A stretch of 64,000 nucleotides of DNA from Nepenthes gracilis (lineage: Eukaryota > Streptophyta > Magnoliopsida > Caryophyllales > Nepenthaceae), in assembly GCA_033239525.1 (NCBI GenBank), contig BSYO01000024.1:2818128-2882127 (forward strand), in the 5' to 3' direction. Both the position numbers and the translations under genes were made by a program. The notes beneath the pieces are model-generated. The model was given only the letters and a program-made list of their open reading frames with translations, made no database searches and had not been told where the DNA came from. Shown here in pieces: positions 47,901 through 54,799 of the stretch (its first letter is position 1; every line of letters begins with the position of its first letter).

Positions 47901-48953
47901 CTTTGAGCCCCTGCTTGCTTCAGTTATAAATAAATTTATAATAAATAATCAATAGGAGGTGCTTTGGTGTATATTGTACATTGTTTGAGAATGACATAGT
48001 TTTGATAAATGAACTAGAACAAGTGTAAGCTAAAGTTAGATACTTAGATCTACAGATAAACACTTGAAGATATAAAGGGCTTAAGATAATTACAAATAAA
48101 ACGGTATACATGAAATATAATTTTAATAATTTTAGCTGACATGACAAACAAGTCAAAAATAATCAGTAAAAGATCTTTAATAAACAATATATTACATTGC
48201 CTTGATCTCCAAGTCAAGAAAATTAGAATATCAAGGACATGGCATATAAAATTAATGTACACTGATTAAAATGGAAAAAGAAACACATTGAGAGCATTTT
48301 GTGATTGAAGGAGACCTCTTAAATTAAAAGAAAATTTTAATAAAGCATCTATTAAACTAGATACTTTATGAATTAAAATATTAGTCAACTAAAATGCAAC
48401 ACATACAAAAATTAATATTCTAGAGATAATATTAAGATCAATGAAGTGGGTCATTTTATATAAATGAATGATGATTACATAGTTTAAAATTTTAAATTCA
48501 AGTCGTAAAAATAATTTAATTGATATCATAGATGAAAATAAATGACAAGGTAGCCCTAACAAAATTCAAAGTGGGATAATAGAAAGAACTATAAAATTAT
48601 GACTAATGAGCAAAACAACCAAAGCTAATTTATACAGGAAAATTCTATTTAGTAGTAGTTAAGGCTTTATTTTCGAAGGATCACCCATCTTCATTATAAC
48701 CCAAAAACATAAAGCAAATAAATAACCGACGGAAAAGCCAAAGAATTTCGTCTAAACCCGACGAATATTACAACCAAAGAAAGATAGAGATTACCAAATC
48801 GGAGGCGTCTCGTTCAAAATCGAAGATCTTAATCGCAACAATCTGGCTGAAAGGGATACAAAGAGCGCGATGAACCGAAGCACTAACGCCATGAGCGACC
48901 TCCTCATAAATTTCGTAATGTTCTGCTCCGATCGGGTACTTTCTCTTCTCCAT
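10284..48953 (-). CDS. STE20/OSR1-like serine/threonine protein kinase, 20 coding exons
   Basis: Exons, minus strand: 48953-48795, 40491-40237, 33590-33466, 33157-33113, 33020-32939, 32836-32768, 32692-32522, 32425-32360, 21830-21762, 21681-21556, 21464-21394, 21113-20895, 19755-19643, 19447-19353, 19279-19238, 11995-11876, 11568-11520, 11265-11204, 10510-10449, 10305-10284. They sum to 2,022 bp (673 residues plus stop). Phases agree at every junction, and all introns are GT-AG except intron 13 (GC-AG). The kinase domain is about residues 13-274: Lys42 (VAIK), Glu59, HRD with Asp136, DFG at 154-156, activation loop '[12 protein letters not shown]'. The C-terminal half is Ser-rich and holds 'KKGRFKVTS' and a short coiled coil near the end. 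The start is the Met of 'MEKRKYPIG', conserved in the family; an upstream in-frame Met adds 7 unrelated residues. Plant members of this GCK-VI/OSR1-like group include the blue-light stomatal kinase BLUS1. This multi-exon gene looks more like the longer paralogues, so I give no symbol. Confidence 0.9.
11314..11477. mobile_element. MITE-like inverted-repeat element in kinase intron 17
   Basis: About 164 bp with imperfect terminal inverted repeats of about 38 bp. The left end reads TGTTATGGCCCTCCCAAATG and the right end, reverse-complemented, TGTTATGATCCTCCTAAGTA. Non-coding. No clean target duplication was identified. Its ends resemble those of the element at 11634-11823. Confidence 0.65.
11634..11823. 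mobile_element. MITE-like inverted-repeat element in kinase intron 16
   Basis: About 190 bp. Left end TTATTATAGTCCTCCCAGGG; right end in reverse complement CTATTATTGTCCTCTAGGTG; pairing continues to 'CTCCCGCATCC'/'CTCCCGTAGCC'. It fills most of the 307-bp intron. No clear target duplication. Confidence 0.65.
12496..12624 (+). pseudogene. Orphan copia hinge fragment (between integrase and RT)
   Basis: One open frame reads '[20 protein letters not shown]' then '[20 protein letters not shown]' and YN-stop. This Pro-rich, RRxTR...LxDY pattern is typical of the linker just before copia reverse transcriptase. It ends abruptly at TGA and no RT follows. It lies on the strand opposite to the kinase gene, in intron 15. 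I am fairly sure of the resemblance but not of the origin. Confidence 0.45.
12625..13000 (+). other. Pyrimidine-rich LTR-like segment in intron 15
   Basis: Repeated 'TTTTCGGTTATTG' and 'CTGCACATGCAC' motifs, then CT-rich sequence that ends '...GTCGTGCA' followed by 'TCATATCAAAAGCC'. The last string resembles a copia primer-binding site (TGGTATCAGAGCC), so this could be the 3' part of an LTR. The left boundary and a partner LTR were not found. The long reading frame across it is not gene-like. Confidence 0.3.
13001..13495. repeat. Possible older LTR-like sequence hosting copia B
   Basis: Starts near 'TGTAAGATTCCCGAGTGTC' (13004) and contains 'TGTGGGACAGGC', 'GAGACCGGGCTCC' and 'CACCCGAGGGG' blocks of higher GC than the surrounding intron. 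Copia B interrupts it at 13501. Sequence after copia B (18791-18920) may be its continuation. Boundaries are not defined. Confidence 0.3.
13501..13712 (-). repeat. 3' LTR of copia B
   Basis: 212 bp, TGTCACTATAAT...TTTGATCA on the minus strand. It shares 'ACCACAATTAG' and 'CAACAATAATATTC'-type blocks with the 5' LTR. Confidence 0.83.
14360..16300 (-). pseudogene. copia B integrase and reverse transcriptase remnants
   Basis: 16296-16093 reads '[20 protein letters not shown]' and '[11 protein letters not shown]', the copia integrase core; the expected 'D(N/G)GGEY' Asp is Asn-Phe here. 15844-15485 is the linker with '[11 protein letters not shown]'. The RT catalytic box reads '[11 protein letters not shown]' (14625-14636 for YVND), so one catalytic Asp is Asn. 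14555-14367 reads '[15 protein letters not shown]', the end of the RT domain. Stops occur between these pieces. Confidence 0.8.
17130..18600 (-). pseudogene. copia B leader and gag remnant
   Basis: Near 17200-17150 the minus strand reads 'CSYYKKK' then '[12 protein letters not shown]', a CCHC zinc knuckle with its second Cys replaced by Tyr and an A-run frameshift in the middle. Upstream sequence to the primer-binding site is non-coding or too decayed to read. Confidence 0.5.
18602..18785 (-). repeat. 5' LTR of copia B
   Basis: 184 bp, TGTCAGCATAAT...TTTTTTCA on the minus strand. It aligns with 13501-13712, which has a small internal insertion. Confidence 0.85.
19238..21830 (-). CDS. Kinase exons 9-15 (regulatory C-terminal region)
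   Basis: Seven exons: 21830-21762 ('[19 protein letters not shown]'), 21681-21556 ('[16 protein letters not shown]'), 21464-21394 ('[17 protein letters not shown]'), 21113-20895 ('[16 protein letters not shown]'), 19755-19643 ('[16 protein letters not shown]'), 19447-19353 ('[16 protein letters not shown]'), 19279-19238 ('[14 protein letters not shown]'). The YKRGIS and GRFKVTS blocks are family hallmarks outside the kinase domain. The donor of the fifth of these (19643) is GC, the only phase-consistent choice. The middle exons are Ser/Asn-rich and probably disordered. Confidence 0.85.
21831..23251. other. Left part of kinase intron 8, nothing recognised
   Basis: Ordinary AT-rich intronic sequence without coding similarity or clear repeat structure. 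Confidence 0.5.
23252..24946 (+). repeat. LTR-like segment TGTAATGCCCGGC...GTCACA in intron 8
   Basis: Begins TGTAATGCCCGGC and can be ended at TAGGTCACA, a TGT...ACA pair like that of the 4-kb element in intron 1. Inside are a purine-rich leader (23510-23580) and a long stretch of degenerate 'ATTTCGTTTCGA' motifs (24290-24560). No target duplication matches these ends (GTTCT versus TTATT), so the boundaries are tentative. Confidence 0.35.
25340..26310 (-). repeat. Degenerate tandem repeats with CCGGANTCCGG palindromes (LINE 3' region)
   Basis: Irregular units of roughly 110-150 bp. Most contain ACTCCGGAATCCGGAGTT or a variant (25595, 25861, 25976, 26126 and 26260 regions), a 'GCACCGGCAAAAGGAA' block and a T-run of about 10-14. 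They lie between the zf-RVT stop and the A-tract, so they form the element's 3' region. Open frames across them ('SGFRSSF', 'FAGAVFRF' repeated) are by-products of the repeat. Confidence 0.75.
26319..26978 (-). pseudogene. LINE zf-RVT C-terminal region
   Basis: 219 codons ending in a stop at 26319. '[15 protein letters not shown]', '[20 protein letters not shown]', '[18 protein letters not shown]' and '[11 protein letters not shown]' are the standard zinc-binding RT-associated block of plant L1 elements. The preceding frame change is near 26990. Confidence 0.88.
26994..29323 (-). pseudogene. LINE reverse transcriptase domain
   Basis: 29323-27900 reads through '[19 protein letters not shown]', '[20 protein letters not shown]', '[17 protein letters not shown]' and '[16 protein letters not shown]' (the usual G of RQGDP is Glu). 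The catalytic FADD box appears in another frame near 27865 as 'WFRDDLL', with Ala changed to Arg. 27776-26994 continues with '[18 protein letters not shown]' and '[15 protein letters not shown]'. Long open stretches indicate moderate age. Confidence 0.88.
29116..30010 (-). pseudogene. LINE endonuclease domain
   Basis: Starts '[13 protein letters not shown]' in the same frame as the ORF1 tail with no stop between. '[13 protein letters not shown]' carries the catalytic Glu region and 'FGRIWIGWD' follows. After frameshifts near 29600 and 29520 come '[16 protein letters not shown]' and '[20 protein letters not shown]'. The expected 'GDFN' survives only across a frameshift. Confidence 0.8.
30030..31300 (-). 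pseudogene. LINE ORF1 (nucleic-acid-binding, DUF4283-like)
   Basis: Pieces in three frames. 31297-31040: '[20 protein letters not shown]'. 31034-30740: '[19 protein letters not shown]', '[20 protein letters not shown]', '[20 protein letters not shown]'. 30811-30030: '[20 protein letters not shown]' then a Pro/Ser-rich tail. The domain is typical of plant L1 ORF1 proteins, which bind element RNA. Frameshifts lie near 31030 and near 30750. Confidence 0.8.
32360..33590 (-). CDS. Kinase exons 3-8 (DFG, activation loop, C-lobe)
   Basis: Six exons: 33590-33466 ('[20 protein letters not shown]'), 33157-33113 ('[14 protein letters not shown]'), 33020-32939 ('[20 protein letters not shown]'), 32836-32768 ('[20 protein letters not shown]'), 32692-32522 ('[20 protein letters not shown]' and onward), 32425-32360 ('[20 protein letters not shown]'). 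Introns here are 75 to 308 bp. Codons for Trp180 and Lys are split across junctions and rejoin correctly. The kinase domain ends at 'KHSFF' in exon 7; exon 8 starts the regulatory tail. Confidence 0.92.
34353..34574. mobile_element. Possible hAT-like MITE in intron 2
   Basis: About 222 bp, left end GGGTGCTTGTTCGAAATTC and right end in reverse complement GGGCCTGTTTGACATAG, the GGGxxTGTT form common in plant hAT MITEs. Inverted repeats are imperfect. CTTAGAGG and CTTAATGG overlap the two edges and could be a worn 8-bp target duplication. Confidence 0.4.
37995..38220. repeat. Tandem duplication of about 129 bp in intron 2
   Basis: 'GTTTCAAGTGCAAAATTAGC' at 38002 recurs at 38131 as 'GTTTCAAGTACAAAATTAGC', and both copies run on to 'CACAGTTACRCATTTTAGTT'. 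Two imperfect copies with small indels. Confidence 0.85.
40237..40491 (-). CDS. Kinase exon 2 (alpha-C to catalytic loop)
   Basis: Encodes residues 54-138, '[10 protein letters not shown]' to 'GHIHRDVK'. Acceptor tttttgcag|AAC and donor AAA|gtttgt fit phase 0 at both ends. It carries the alpha-C Glu59 and the HRD Asp136. The motif '[12 protein letters not shown]' and '[17 protein letters not shown]' are characteristic of plant OSR1-like kinases. Confidence 0.93.
41160..42993 (+). pseudogene. RTE-type LINE remnant, endonuclease part (kinase intron 1)
   Basis: On the strand opposite to the kinase gene. Broken frames give '[16 protein letters not shown]' (about 41454-41500), '[16 protein letters not shown]' and 'FTGGSNTSQ' (about 41835-41910), and 'LDISIKYRYRNQHLSV'-like residues near 42000. 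This is the endonuclease pattern of plant RTE/BovB-like elements. The sequence up to 42993 ends '[15 protein letters not shown]', part of the spacer between endonuclease and RT, where the 4-kb element is inserted. About 42310-42850 does not read as LINE and may be a further small insertion. Confidence 0.65.
42994..46970 (+). mobile_element. 4-kb TG...CA LTR-like element inside the RTE LINE
   Basis: Starts TGTAAGGCCCGC at 42994 and ends GATCCGTGACA at 46970. Flanks are AGGTG (42989-42993) and AGTTG (46971-46975), a 5-bp target duplication with one mismatch. Removing 42994-46975 rejoins the interrupted LINE reading ('RTYNEV' to 'YANLGTKGE'-like), which supports the boundaries. No gag, pol or partner LTR is visible, so it is a large solo LTR or a non-autonomous element. 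The interior is rich in degenerate AGCAGC/AGCTGC (43480-44060) and AACCGG motifs (44740-45760). Confidence 0.6.
46971..48500 (+). pseudogene. RTE-type LINE remnant, reverse transcriptase part
   Basis: Continues the element after the insertion: '[20 protein letters not shown]' (about 47050-47110), '[14 protein letters not shown]' (about 47452-47495), '[11 protein letters not shown]' (about 47548-47583) and a decayed '[14 protein letters not shown]'-like block (about 47690-47730) where RTE elements have FxDLEKAYDRV. Many stops. No FADD box remains legible. Confidence 0.65.
48795..48953 (-). CDS. Kinase exon 1 (start codon, ATP-binding N-lobe)
   Basis: Encodes residues 1-53, from '[19 protein letters not shown]' to 'DFERDASDL'. 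It holds the nucleotide loop 'VAHGVSASV', in which the first Gly of the usual GxG is Ala20, and the catalytic Lys42 in 'VAIK'. The donor TTG|gtaatc ends it in phase 0. The following intron is 8.3 kb. Confidence 0.9.
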
Positions 48954-49560
48954 TCTACTATTACACACAAACATTCAACTGAAACAAAATCGCTAAAAAA
49001 CCTTCGATTTTTCAAATATCGCTCGAAACCAGCTTCGTCGAGTCATGCTTGATATAAATTGTGAATGCCATAGCTCCCTGCCGACATAGCAGAAACGAAT
49101 CAACTCCAAAACTAAAAAGCTTTCGCAATTAAACTGCACATCGAGATTAAAGAAGAGAAAACCAGAATTTGATTTTACACACACACACACAGAGATGCCT
49201 ACAAGAGTCAAAAGTCGTTCATGGATCAAAGTTGACAAGATGTGAAATTCAGGATGAACAACAAAGAGTGGGGATTGTGAAGTAAGGAAAGGGGATTACT
49301 GAATGCAATGATTTTGATGATGATGTCGGAAACAAGGCTACTTGCTCTGCGCTTTCTCGTGAGAGAGAAAGAGAAAGACATGACAGAGAGGATGGCCGCT
49401 CGGACGGGGAACATTTTGCATGCAGGAATCCCGCTCCCCATATAATGGTGGGGTATATGTGGAATTTTTGGAAAAGAGCTCGGCGGGAATGACAACCGTG
49501 TGACCGTACATGGTCCGTACTGCCACATCATAAAAGTTTTTTTTTTTTTTCTTTTCATCC
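48954..49560 (-). promoter_or_regulatory. Putative promoter and 5' leader of the kinase gene
   Basis: GC content rises here relative to the flanks. On the minus strand a TATA-like 'CATTATATGG' lies near 49447-49438. 'GATTTTGTTTCAG|TTG' just upstream of the ATG (acceptor at 48980-48979) could end a 5' UTR intron. An (AC)n run lies near 49178-49191 and GA-rich repeats near 49357-49380. No transcript evidence is available. Confidence 0.35.
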
Positions 49561-50115
49561 TTCTAAATATTAACTCACTTCATCGTTCTATAATATAAAA
49601 TATTAATATTAAAACAATATTTAAAATATTAAATTTATCTCTATTCTTATTTTCTTTTAAAATAATATTAACTATTAAAAAATTAAAAAAATTGGATATT
49701 AAGAAAAAAACCATATAAAAATCATCATAAAAAGCTTTTGATGAACCAAATGACTCAAAATAAAACTCGTCGTTAAGTTTAATAATTAATTTTAATCCTA
49801 TTTAAAAATATTTATGCTAAAGAGATAAGATTTGAATACATTTGTTTAAGATATTGTATGAATCAAATGGCTCAAAATTTGAGGCAATTTATGTCATTAA
49901 ACTCCTAGTGATGTATTTACACTGTTTAGTAAGGATTCGGGTCTATTTATAAGCTATACCATGTCAAAAATTTAGATTTTGGCCTGAAAAATTTTAAAAT
50001 GGGCCCTTAAAAACATTCAACTCAGATCATATACGCGACAAAACATAATAAAAGTTTTAGAGAAAAAAGGACTCATCATCTGAATTTATTTTTGATACTC
50101 AAATCAATATATGAG

Positions 50116-51846
50116 TGTTGCGTCCCGGGTCCGCGGTCGCCGTACGGATTAGAGAGCCTTTGGATTCCCTAACACGTGGCGGCGTCGGGAGAAGGATCCG
50201 GTCTCCGTGTCTATGAACCTGGACATGCACAATACAAACAATAAGCAAGAGGTTAGAGGCCGACGGGGGGTTTTGGTCCTCCATCGGCACTCCGACGCTC
50301 AAGTTAGATATCTTCCGACAATAAACGGAGGAATGCATGCGTAAGATGCGAGAATGAGGGGAGTGCGAGAGGGATGTGATCGGAGGCGTGTGCTCTATGG
50401 ATGCGCCCAGCAGAGGGCGGCTTATTTGTGCGCCCGCGGAGGGCGACTTACTTATGCGCCCGTAGAGGGCGGCTTAGGGGAAATCCCTCTTGGGGGTGCG
50501 CCTGCGGAGGGCGGCTTAGAGAAAATCCCTCTTGGGGGTGCGCTCGCGGAGGGCGGCTTAGAGGAGCGCTCGTGGGCCATAGTCATATTTGGGGATCTCC
50601 AGAAGTGCGCTGGAATGGATGCGAGGTTTGTTGGGCCCGTTCAACCAGATTGCCCTAGTGGGCCGCTGAGTACCGCGATCAAACGGGTCGACTAAGGAGG
50701 CCGAACGGCCCTGCCCGGCGTTTTTGGGAGGTACGGCGCCTCCTTTAATGATCCGCTGCTGGGTGATTTTTCGAGGAGCTTTGCACCTGTTCTGTTCGAG
50801 GGTTTTGAGCGCCATTTGGGAGGCTTCCCCCTCGCCTTGCTGCTGACGCGTTTGGACGATGCTCCCGAAGGGCTCTGTGACGCTGGGTTTGGCCGAGGAC
50901 ATCAGGGAGCTCTGGACGTCTCCAGCGAAGGGCTTGGCGGTCCCATTTGACCGGGTTCGAAAGACGACACCCGGATGTCAAAGTAGGGGCTCGTCCTCGT
51001 TCTCTGTCTGCCGAGGATCTTGGGTTCTGCTTCTGGGAGAGCATTACGGTGGGAACAGGCTATTATCTGAGGGGGACCTCATGCTCGGTTTCCAAGTGAG
51101 AACACGAGGAGGAAGGGAGGCTACTGTTGAGAGCTTCGTGTCTCTCGATTAGGGGAAATAGCGATTGTGTGCCATTGTTGGTGAGCTCCATGCTCGATCC
51201 TGCGCAGATCTATGGAGGAATCGCGAGGCACTGTTGCGGGGAGAACGCCATGTCCTGCTTTGACGGCGACGGGAGCAAAGGGAGAGATGGTTGCCGTCAA
51301 TAGAAGAGCTCGGCGTTCTACTCAGTCGGGAACAGGAGCGGATAGACTGGGATGCCGCTGATAGAAGGCTTCGTGCCCCGTTTGGGCTCATGCAGAAGGA
51401 GCTCAAAGCCCCGAGGAAGGCCCTCGAGATCTGTCTTCCCCAATCGGCGAGCAAGGAACGCTAGGATAATATAATCGGGATGTTATCTTAGATCGTTGTT
51501 TGAAAGGGATTTTGTTCCTCTCCTTTAGGATTTCTCCCTTTGCTTTTCCTTTCCACTTTGACAGAAACGGGGTATAGAGAGAGAGAGAGGGCGCCGTGAT
51601 GAAGAGACCCTTTGCTACGCGAGTGAGAGTTCCAAATGACCCGAGGCGCTAAGCCGGAGAGTCGTTTAATAATTCCCTCTGCCTTTTTAAAAATATTTAT
51701 GCTAAAGCACGGGCCGGCCCTTTTATCGAGAAGAGGGTGAGTATTTTCCCTCCACAAACTCCCGCCAAAATGAAAATTTCTCCCGCCTTTGCCTTAGGCT
51801 CTTCCTTTGGGCCGTGTTTTATGGGCCCGTATGTTGGGACCCAACA
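50116..51846 (+). mobile_element. Solo LTR B, same family as solo LTR A
   Basis: 1,731 bp, TGTTGCGTCCCGG at the left and GGGACCCAACA at the right, flanked by a perfect 5-bp duplication ATGAG (50111-50115 and 51847-51851). It is far more GC-rich than its AT-rich host. It holds a short version of the 'GCCCGCGGAGGGCGGCTTA' minisatellite (50400-50575). Open frames inside it are not gene-like. The empty counterpart in the next duplicate copy independently confirms the boundaries. Confidence 0.88.
50400..50575 (+). repeat. GC-rich minisatellite inside solo LTR B
   Basis: About five units of 'GCGCCYGCGGAGGGCGGCTTA', two of them followed by 'GAAATCCCTCTTGGGGG' or a near copy. Reverse complement of the array at 8480-8890. 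Confidence 0.8.
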
Positions 51847-53117
51847 ATGAGAAAGAGAGACAGAATAAGAAAGGCAAGAAGACTATGTTCCATAGTGTAT
51901 ACTTTTTTTGGGGAAACAAAAAATTCTTCTTAATTCTATTTTCTTTTTTTTTAATTCGGATCTCCTTATTTCAAGGTAAAGGTGCTGCTATTTGTAATGG
52001 TTGTTGAATACTATTATTTTCTTAAGTGGTTTTTACCTATGATCCAAGCAGTTGATTGATTGTCAACTGTTTGAGCCAGTAATCGTGTCGAATATTTTTG
52101 GTCTTAGGGACACGAAACTGTGATTGGCAGTGTTGATTGTGGAGGGTTAAGCTATGGTTGACTAGGTGTAGATCATAGATCGAAGAATATGTGGTGACCA
52201 CTTGACTGATTGAATCTATATTTTCTAATTCAATATTGTTTTGGGTTTTGCTTTATTACCCCATATGGTGTTGGACCCCTTGCTTGCTTGGTTCCATTCG
52301 CGATCTTCAATGATTGGGTCCTCTTCCTCCCCTTTGGCATGTTTGCACTTTGAATCTCAAATCGACCCAACATAAACTTATTTATCTTTTCTAGGCTCAT
52401 CCGTCTACCATTTGTTCTCGGTTCATACGTGAAGAGCTAAAAATATGAAGCTCAATAAAATAATTACTACATAGACTCAATATAGTTCATTCGAGTTTAT
52501 ATCAGAGTTATTAAATTTACTCATGTTGTATGTAAGAAGTTTGATGAACTAGATTGGGGTCTATTTATAATATATTTTAGTTAAAAATGAGATATAAATA
52601 TAGATGTAAAGCTATAAATTAACCAAATGACTTAAAATTTGAAGGTAGATTAAGCTATCAAACTCTTCATGATACCCATAACAAGTTTGGTTTGAATTTA
52701 TCTCTTTATAAAAAGATAAACGATATTTATACACTCAATTGTATACTTATTTGTATCAAAATTTTTAAAATTGGTATAGAAGAGGAGAAATTGGAGAGGT
52801 AAAAAATTAAAATAAGGTAGGATTTAAATTTATTTTTGACAAGTCAGTATAAGTAGGACTTCATTAATATTACTTTTTATAAAAAGATTTAAATATAGAT
52901 GTTAAAGGTATTTGATGAACCAAATGACTAAAAATCAAATTCAATTTACACCATTAAGTTTTGATAAAGTTTAATGAATAAAATTGAATTTATTTATAAA
53001 CTAATTTAGTTAAAAATAAGATTTAAAATAAGCTAGTAAAGGTCATTGGATGAACCGAATGACTAAAAGTCTAAATGTAAATTGCACATTGCATGTCTCA
53101 AATTTTGAATTTGATTA

Positions 53118-54799
53118 GAAAAAGAAAAAAACCATATAAAAATCATCATAAAGCTTTTGATAAACCAAATGACTCAAAAATAAAACTCGCCGTTAAGTTT
53201 AATAATTAATTTTAATCCTATTTAAAAATATTTATGCTAAAGAGATAAGATTTGAATACATTTGTTTAAGATATTGTATGAATCAAATGGCTCAAAATTT
53301 GAGGCAATTTATGTCATTAAACTCCTAGTGATGTATTTACACTGTTTAGTAAGGATTTGGGTCTATTTATAAGCTATACCATGTCAAAAATTTAGATTTT
53401 GGCCTGAAAAATTTTGAAGTCGGCCCTTAAAAACATTCAACTTAGATCATACACGCGACAAGACATAACAAAAGCTTTAGAGAAAAAGAGACTCATCCTC
53501 TGAATTTACTTTCGATACTCAAGTCAATATATGAGAAAGAGAGACAGAATAAAAAAGGCAGGAAGACTAAGCTCCATAGTGTATACTATTTTTTAGGAAA
53601 TAGAAAATTCTTCTCAACTCTGTTTTCTTTTTTTAATTCGGATCTCCTTATTTCAAGGTAAGGATGCTGCTATTTGTAATGGTTGTTGAATACTATTATT
53701 TTCTTAGGTGGTTTTTACCTATGATCCAAACAGTTGATTGATTGTTGGCCGTTTGAGTCAGTAATCGTGTCGAATATTTCTGGTCTTAGGGACATGAAAC
53801 TGTGACTGATAGTGTTAATTGTGGTGGGTTAAGCTATGGTTGACTAAGTGTAGATCATAGATCGAAGAATATGTGGTGATCGCTTGACTGATTGAATCTA
53901 TATTTTCTAATTCAATATTATTTTGGGTTTTACTTTATTACCCCGTATGGTGTTGGACCCCTTGCTTGCTTAGTTCCATTCGTGATCTTCAATGATTGGG
54001 TCCTCTTCCTCCCCTTTGGCATGTTTGCACTTTGAATTTCAAATCAACCCAACATAAACTTATTTATCTTTTCTAGGCTCATCCGTCTACCATTTGTTCT
54101 CGGTTCATACGTGAAGAGCTAAAAATATGAAGCTCAATAAAATAATTACTACATAGACTCAATATAGTTCATTCGAGTTTATATCAGAGTTATTAAATTT
54201 ATTCATGTTGTATGTAAGAAGTTTGATGAACTAGATTGGGGTCTATTTATAATATATTTTAGTTAAAAATGAGATATAAATATAGATGTAAAGCTATAAA
54301 TTAACCAAATGACTTAAAATTTGAAGGTAGATTAAGCTTTCAAATTCTTCATGATACCCATAACAAGTTTGGTTTGAATTTATCTCTTTATAAAAAGATA
54401 AACGATATTTATACACTTAATTGTACACTTATTTGTATCAAAATTTTCAAAATTGGTATAGAAGAGGAGAAATTGGAGAGGTAAAAAATTAAAATAAGGT
54501 AGGATTTAAATTTATTTTTGACAAGTCAGTATAAGTAGGACTTCATTAATATTACTTTTTATAAAAAGATTTAAATATAGATGTTAAAGGTATTTGATGA
54601 ACCAAATGACTAAAAATCAAATTCAATTTACACCATTAAGTTTTGATAAAGTTTAATGAATAAAATTGAATTTATTTATAAACTAATTTAGTTAAAAATA
54701 AGATTTAAAATAAGCTAGTAAAGGTCATTGGATGAACCGAATGACTAAAAGTCTAAATGTAAATTGCACATTGAATGACTCAAATTTTGAATTTGATTA
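53118..54799. repeat. Tandem duplication, distal copy (empty site)
   Basis: About 1.68 kb, closely similar to the proximal copy with scattered substitutions. At 53526-53545 it reads AATATATGAGAAAGAGAGAC without interruption, the state of the site before the LTR inserted at 50116 in the other copy. Confidence 0.92.

Larger units (their letters stand above)
49701..53117. repeat. Tandem duplication, proximal copy (carries solo LTR B)
   Basis: 49701-50115 and 51852-53117 align, in order, with 53122-54799. Shared landmarks are 'CCATATAAAAATCATCATAA', 'GAATCAAATGGCTCAAAATT', 'GTATACTTTTTT', 'CCCCTTTGGCATGTTTGCAC' and 'TTGAATTTGATTA'. Excluding the LTR and one pentamer the unit is about 1.68 kb. 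No gene is seen in it. Confidence 0.92.

Noticed and set aside
50354..50902. GC-rich frames with Gly/Arg repeats in solo LTR B
   Set aside because: The repeats follow the minisatellite, the frames overlap on both strands, and the empty-site copy shows the whole segment is an insertion.
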